A DNA stretch of 64,000 bases from Cymbidium sinense. Taxonomy: Eukaryota > Streptophyta > Magnoliopsida > Asparagales > Orchidaceae. The stretch's first letter is position 1; every line of letters starts with the position of its first letter. Under the pieces are notes generated by a model. The model saw only the letters and a list, made by a program, of their open reading frames with translations, made no database searches and was not told the origin of the DNA. Shown here in pieces: positions 58,960-64,000 of this stretch. Position numbers and translations under genes: made by a program. Location of the stretch: NCBI GenBank assembly GCA_021442155.1, contig CM038221.1, positions 26,131,906 through 26,195,905 on the forward strand, read 5' to 3'.

Positions 58960-59960
58960 GCTCTCCCTTATAATTTATAAGCTAATAAGATCTTCCTTAG
59001 TAGGCCTTCTCTATGGCAAAAGGTCCTTCCCAAGTAGGTTCAAACTTGCCTCCCATCTTTTGATAGACAATAATTGGTCTCCTAGAATTAAAACAAGCTC
59101 TCCTACTTGAAAAGCTCTAGGATGGACCAACTCATTATGAGCTTGAATCATTTTGGCTTTGTACAACTTGAGGTTGGCATGCCCAAATGTCTCTCCTCTA
59201 AACCTTCAAGCTCTTCCAATGGTGTTCTCCATTGTTATCTTACTACCCACTATCCTTAGTCATCAGTTAGACTTCTAATGGTAGAACGACATACATACAC
59301 TAAGGAGAAAGGGGTAGATTGAGTTGGAGTTTTGTATGTGATGTGGAAGGCCCACAAGGATTCAACTAACTTCTCATGTCCCTCTCTTTTGTTATCGTCG
59401 AGTGTCTTCTTTAATATTTGAATGAGAGTTTTGTTGAATGCTTCTGCTAGACTATTTGCCCTCGGGTAGTAGATGGTGGAATATTTCCAATCTATGTTAT
59501 GTTTTTGGGAAAAGCTATTGATTTTAGTGCTCTTGAATGTAGTACCATTATCGAATATAATTCTTCGAGGCACCCCAAACCTATATACGATATGGTTCCT
59601 GAAAAACTGGAGCGATGCTAAGTTGTGACCTCTTTGAGTGGGATTACCTCAGCCCACTTGGAAAATTAGTCAATGGCATATAGAATGAACCGGTGACCCT
59701 TGGAAAAGGAGGATCGATCAGACCCACTATGTCAGTACCCCAACACTCAAATGACCATGAGGCCAATGTGGATGTAGAATGTTGGGTAGTTGATGTAGGA
59801 CCACATTGTGTACTTGACATTGGTGGCATCTCCTAGCTACGTCCATACAGTCTGTGATCATCAAAGGCTAGTAGTATTCTAGTCTCTTGATCTTGGCTTT
59901 CATCTTCAGATCAGATTGATGAGCTCCGCATAAACCTGACTGTACTTCAATCATGATCCT
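58960..59960 (-). pseudogene. int: Integrase of element C
   Basis: On the minus strand: zinc-binding segment EVQSGLCGAHQSDLKMKAKI (about 59945-59880), a stop after LEYY, ECWGTDIVGLIDPPF (about 59750-59715, first catalytic Asp), and FDNGTTFKS (59552, second Asp). Then come NSLAEAFNKTL (catalytic Glu in AEAF), HITYKTPTQSTPFSLVY (to about 59310), and the GKFEPTW region near 59040. It is better preserved than B's integrase in the central core (59573-59256 is open), but still interrupted. Confidence 0.85.
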
Positions 59961-60314
59961 ACAGGCTTCGTGTTTGTCCAAACAAAGTAACCACATATGA
60001 TCGAAAGATCGCCGATATAAGGTGTCGCTTATAAGAGCGTAGAAAAGGGACCTCTACTCCATCTGATGTGCTAGTGACTTCTCTTAAAGTAATTTTCCTA
60101 TATTTCAATAATCCATGAATGGTTGCCTCCAATCTGACTCCTCGTCCTTTTTGGCAACGGCAACCTCCCCTTCAAGAGAGAATCTCTTGATGAGTTTAAC
60201 GTCAACAAGGGATAAGACTTGTCTATTTTAGACCCCTATTAGAATGGACTCATCTTTTGAACATGTTAACTCTTTGGAAAGCTTGGCTAATACATCTGTT
60301 ATTGTGTTATCTCC

Positions 60315-60600
60315 TCAAGGAATCTTGTATATGGTAACCTCTGGGATTTGGGCCAACAACTCCATAGTGTACTTGTGATAATGATGGAGCTTCATAACTT
60401 TGTAGGACCCAGCAATTTGGTTGATGATGAGCTGAGAATCCCTGAAGATGTTGATTCTCTGGATGCATATTATAATAACTAACTCCAAATTGGCAATCAG
60501 AGCCTCATATTCAATTTCATTGTTGGTGCATGGATTGGATAGATGATATGAGAATCTCATCACATTACGGTCCAAAGTTAGGAGAACTATTCCTACCCCT
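60315..60600 (-). pseudogene. Archaeal-type RNase H (aRH) of element C
   Basis: An uninterrupted 86-residue piece: NPCTNNEIEYEALIANLELV, then INIFRDSQLIINQIAGSYKV and HKYTMELLAQIPEVTIYKIP. NNE.EYEAL and DSQL..NQ are hallmark motifs of the second RNase H of Tat-group elements. It lies between RH and IN, as in element B. Confidence 0.85.
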
Positions 60601-60869
60601 GCCTTTTCTAGGATAGTAGATTATGCTTCTTCTTATTTTTAAAAGGAAGCTGCACCATCAAAATACATCTCCCAGCGGTGAATGCTAGTGTCCCCTAAGT
60701 TCATGATTAGTTCAATGGGGAGGTCATCATAAAGCGGAATCGGAAGTGGGTGTCTTGAAACGCCTTATATCCTTTCATAGCGGAGGCATGAATGTGATGT
60801 CAAAGCTGACAAAATCATGGACCCAACCATCGGATAGTATCGATCATGTCATGAGATATTACAGTGGAT

Positions 60870-61370
60870 TGATCCACGGAGATCAATTCACCATATGAGA
60901 AAGAATGTAGTGACATAGCTTTTGGGATGTAAAAGTAAAGCTAGGCTTTTTTTAGGTGGATAGTTTGCCTCAGGATTAGTAATATGGCCGATGTAGAGAG
61001 TACATTCTCTTTCCTTCATCATTGGCTTGGGGCTGTAGGGAGTCATCTAATGTAATGGTGTAGAGGATCAATGACTTACCTTGGATAGGACTACTAGAAG
61101 CTGGCATTAGGTAGTGCTTGATGTCTTCAAAAGCATGATGGCACTTATCATCCCACTTGAACTTTGCAGCCTTTTGGACAAGTGCTGAGAATGGTAGGCA
61201 TCTTCCTGATAGGTTTGATATGAAGCATCTTAGATATGCCAACTGCCTTTGGAATGATCTGAGTGGAGTTAGACTTTTAGGGGGTGGCATTTTTAAGATA
61301 ACATTGATCTTCTTTAGATCAATCTCTATTCCCCAATGTCAGACAACAAATCTGTGGTGAATTTTTTTTT
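60870..61370 (-). pseudogene. RT C-terminal part and RNase H of element C
   Basis: The RT thumb/connection begins at about 61350 (GIEIDLKKINVILKMPPPK), continues SLTPLRSFQRQLAYLRCFIS, SNLSGRCLPFSALVQ and KFKWDDKCHHAFEDIKHYL (61290-61110). The RH starts ASSSPIQGKSLILYTI and is eroded beyond about 61000. Everything upstream (RT palm, protease, gag, leader) is missing: at about 61370 the sequence switches to LTR-type DNA. Confidence 0.8.
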
Positions 61371-63680
61371 ATCTTCATCTAAAAAAAATTAAATGACAAA
61401 ATAAAACACTTCTTTTGTTGGACACCGTAGATCCATAAAGTTTTATTAAGGTGATGGGTATGACATTGGAGAATGATGTACTATCTCGACATACATCATC
61501 TACAATATACCTAATCACCTAATAAGGACTCCCAAGACAATGGGTCTTGATTTATTAGAGATTCTTCCCCAACTTTACATGGAAAGTAAGTGGTTTATTT
61601 TAAATGGTTGTTTCCATGGAGGCAAGCCCCATAGTTAATTACATCTTAATGAGATTCCTTAAGAATACTCTCAATTAAGGTAAATGATTAATGTCTCCAA
61701 AGATTTCAAAGATAGGACTATCATAAATTGGTTTATTTTTGGAAGATCAAATGGGATTGATCAAGAGGAGGAGACTAAGGTAGATAGTAGGAATGATTAA
61801 ACTTGAGCATCACTATCCTATGGTTGATTATTTTAAAATTTAGAATTATTTATTTGAGTTGAATTTTTATTAGAAATATAGGGCTTACAATTCCATGATA
61901 CAAGATCATGGAAAGGTCTAAGAGGTGAGAATTTATGCTTGTATCCCATAAAGAGAAGTAGCAACCTCCGAACCTAAATCTAGGGAACTTTGGCGAGATC
62001 CAAAGCACGACATAAATCTAAGGTAAAAAATGGTTTACCTCAGAGAGGATAAATCTGCATTTGTTTGGACTTACTATCACAGGGGTGGCAGTAACTCCTC
62101 CAATGATTTTAAATACATGTAAGCAAGCCATATGCTTTTGCAAGATATTAAGATGTTGTTTATTTAGAAAAACCTAAGTCCTTAAACACGAGAAGTAGGT
62201 CATAGAGTATAATTAATGACTTAAATCTAATGCTAATTTTTGTTAAGTTTTATTTCCATTTTGGATAATTTATTTGACACATCTTTATGGGATTCATATG
62301 CTTAATGCATGAGAGAATGGATTATGGGCCAAAATCCAAGAAGGAGGTGTGTTTCCACCATAGTTCTCAAAGGTCAAGCCATGTTTCCTGGCTAAGGTGG
62401 AAGTCCTCCATAAGCAAGAGTGAAGCAAGATGCTTTTTTATGCATGATCTAAAACGTACAACATCCAGCTAAGAAGTTGCTAAATCTTTTATCCTGATTT
62501 ATAACCTAGGATATATGTGAGGTTATGAGTTGTTAATTTTTAATTTTGAGTTAATTAATTGGATAGAAAATTTATTTTTCCCTAAGAGCCTAATCACATC
62601 CAAGACATTCATCAAAGTAAGAAAGAAACTAGAAAATATGTCATCTTAATGCACAAGCTAAACAAACATCAAATAATTTATAAATCTAGCACAAAAAAAT
62701 AAAAGGCCATTATGGTCGGGCTCCACCACAAAACCCAAATAGAAATGTGGGTAGTTGACCTCTACCATTATACTTCCCAGATTACAATTGGATTAATTAT
62801 AATCAAAAAGGAATTCATGTTATGGGGGGGTCTTCATTCTTCATTTCTTCTTTCTTCATTTCTTCTTTCTTTCTTCTTTCTTCTTTCTTCTTTCTTCTTT
62901 CTTCTTTCTTCTTTTGGTTAGTTGGGATGTGTAGTTGCTAAAGGCTTCACATGGTGCATAAGACATAATCTTATGACCAATGTTCATCTAATCCCATAAC
63001 ATTCATTCCAAATCTTGCAAAATTACATGAAAATGGGAAAAGTAAATCTAAAATAGAGATTAGCTAAACAAACCACAAAATCCCAAGCATGTATATGAAT
63101 TAATTGGACTTAGCACCCACATTGGTAACCAAGTCCACTAGCCTATTTTGGATTATGCTTGGGGTATAAAACTGCATAGAAAAAAAATATTTATTATTTT
63201 ATTGTAGCACCTTAAGCACACTCCTCTGAAGATAATGATTAGCCTAAGATCATCCTATCATCATCTATACATACACCCTAATATCCAAACTAAAATATCA
63301 CATCATAAAATTAAATCAAGCATCAAACCATGCACCCTAACATAGAGTTAGAAATGGTGACTTAGCCTTTGTGTGTGTCATTTAAGACATGTGTGGTATC
63401 TCTAAGCTAGGCTTTTAAGATTGAAGTTTTCTAAGTATGAGAGGTTTCAACTTAGGGTGGTTTCATTTAAGTGATTTAGCTAATTTGTTAATTTTATTTG
63501 ATGATTTTTTTTTGTTTGAATGAACCTACACTTAATTATTAAGTGTTGTAAAGAGCGGAAAATAGAAGAGAACTTCTCTTTTCTCCCTACTTTAAGTAAT
63601 TTCTAAGGTAAATTTATTAATGACTTTTCTTTAGTGAATGTTTTATTATATGTTTGTGGTAAAATTTTATTTTTATATTC
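61371..63680 (-). repeat. LTR U5-end segment next to element C (first copy)
   Basis: Collinear with 5107-7345 and 22100-24400. It begins with a short flank (CTTCATCTAAA...TTAAATGACAAAATAAAA) that also precedes the second copy at 63681, showing that the copies are tandem repeats of about 2.3 kb and not separate insertions. Contains the CT microsatellite at 62840-62915. No gene. Confidence 0.7.
62838..62917. repeat. CTTT/TTCTTTC microsatellite in LTR
   Basis: An uninterrupted run of TTCTTTCTTC words about 75 bp long, the longest simple repeat in the window. It is an expansion of a short CT-rich tract found at the same LTR offset in the other copies. Confidence 0.9.
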
Positions 63681-64000
63681 ATCTAAATGAGTTTTAAATG
63701 AAGACAAAAATAAAAATGCCTTTGTAGGACACCACGTGGATCTGCAGATGTTCTTATTAGGGTGATGGTGACATTGAGGAATGATGTACTATCCAGAGAT
63801 AGAAGTCACCATCCCTAATCACCTCAATAAGACTCTAAGGACTATGGGTCATGAATGCAGAGATTCTTCCCTCTATATGGAAGTAAAGGAGGTTTACTTT
63901 AAAGGGTTCATTAAGTTTCTATGGGGAAAGCTCTCATAGTTAATTACATCCTAAGGAAAGATTCTTTAAGAATACTCTAGATTAAGATATCATTGTCTCA
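63681..64000 (-). repeat. LTR U5-end segment (second copy, cut by window edge)
   Basis: TGTAGGACACCACGTGGATC (63728) followed by GGTGATGGTGACATTGAGGAATGATGTACTATC restarts the same series as 61431, 5140 and 22107. The repeat continues past the window edge. Confidence 0.8.

Noticed and set aside
1..64000. Host protein-coding, tRNA or rRNA genes
   Set aside because: Every longer open frame or domain traces to retroelement parts or low-complexity repeats; no tRNA or rRNA-like sequence was seen by eye.

Overview
This window is plant nuclear DNA and looks like a heterochromatic, repeat-dense part of a large seed-plant genome. I find no intact host gene, no rRNA or tRNA gene, and no CRISPR array. 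It is AT-rich, and essentially every recognisable piece belongs to one family of giant Ty3/gypsy LTR retrotransposons, all on the minus strand, plus one LINE nested in an LTR. The Ty3/gypsy family is assigned to the Tat group (the group that includes Ogre and Retand). The reasons are a second, archaeal-type RNase H between the normal RNase H and the integrase, a DPGAS protease, a long repeat-filled 3' untranslated region and a tRNA-Arg-like primer-binding site. The species cannot be named from this sequence. All coding parts carry stops and frameshifts, so all are listed as pseudogenes.

Layout, low to high coordinates (the elements read right to left): 1-5106 is the 5' internal part of element A, with gag, a pre-gag segment, a hairpin-repeat leader and a primer-site remnant. 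5107-20098 is a compound LTR block: an LTR start (5107-7345), an apparently full-length LTR copy (7345-14720) and a further LTR-like right part (14721-20098). 20099-22069 is an orphan gag fragment. 22070-29482 is a full 7.4 kb LTR, the 3' LTR of element B. 29483-42505 is the complete but decayed interior of B: 3' UTR repeats, integrase, aRH, RH, RT, linker, protease, gag, pre-gag, hairpin leader and PBS. 42506-57034 is B's 5' LTR, split by an L1-type LINE (46041-53908) and lacking its outer ~0.7 kb. 57035-61370 is the 3' half of element C (3' UTR, IN, aRH, RH, end of RT). 61371-64000 is two head-to-tail copies of the LTR's U5-end ~2.3 kb. Internal regions therefore alternate with single LTRs, all in one direction, like a concatemer produced by recombination between LTRs.

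The strongest unexplained signal is structural. The leaders of A and B hold about 20 tandem units each, and every unit is an inverted repeat. Arm sequences differ between units, and between A and B at the same unit, in ways that keep the arms complementary. Similar covarying stems occur next to the primer-binding site and in the presumed transcribed part of the LTRs, and the candidate TATA box sits inside a GC-flanked palindrome. The U3 side of the LTR is packed with TTGACC/GGTCAA (W-box-like) words, often in perfect palindromes. Together these suggest a retrotransposon whose RNA leader is an expandable hairpin array and whose promoter may respond to WRKY factors. This is inferred from sequence only.
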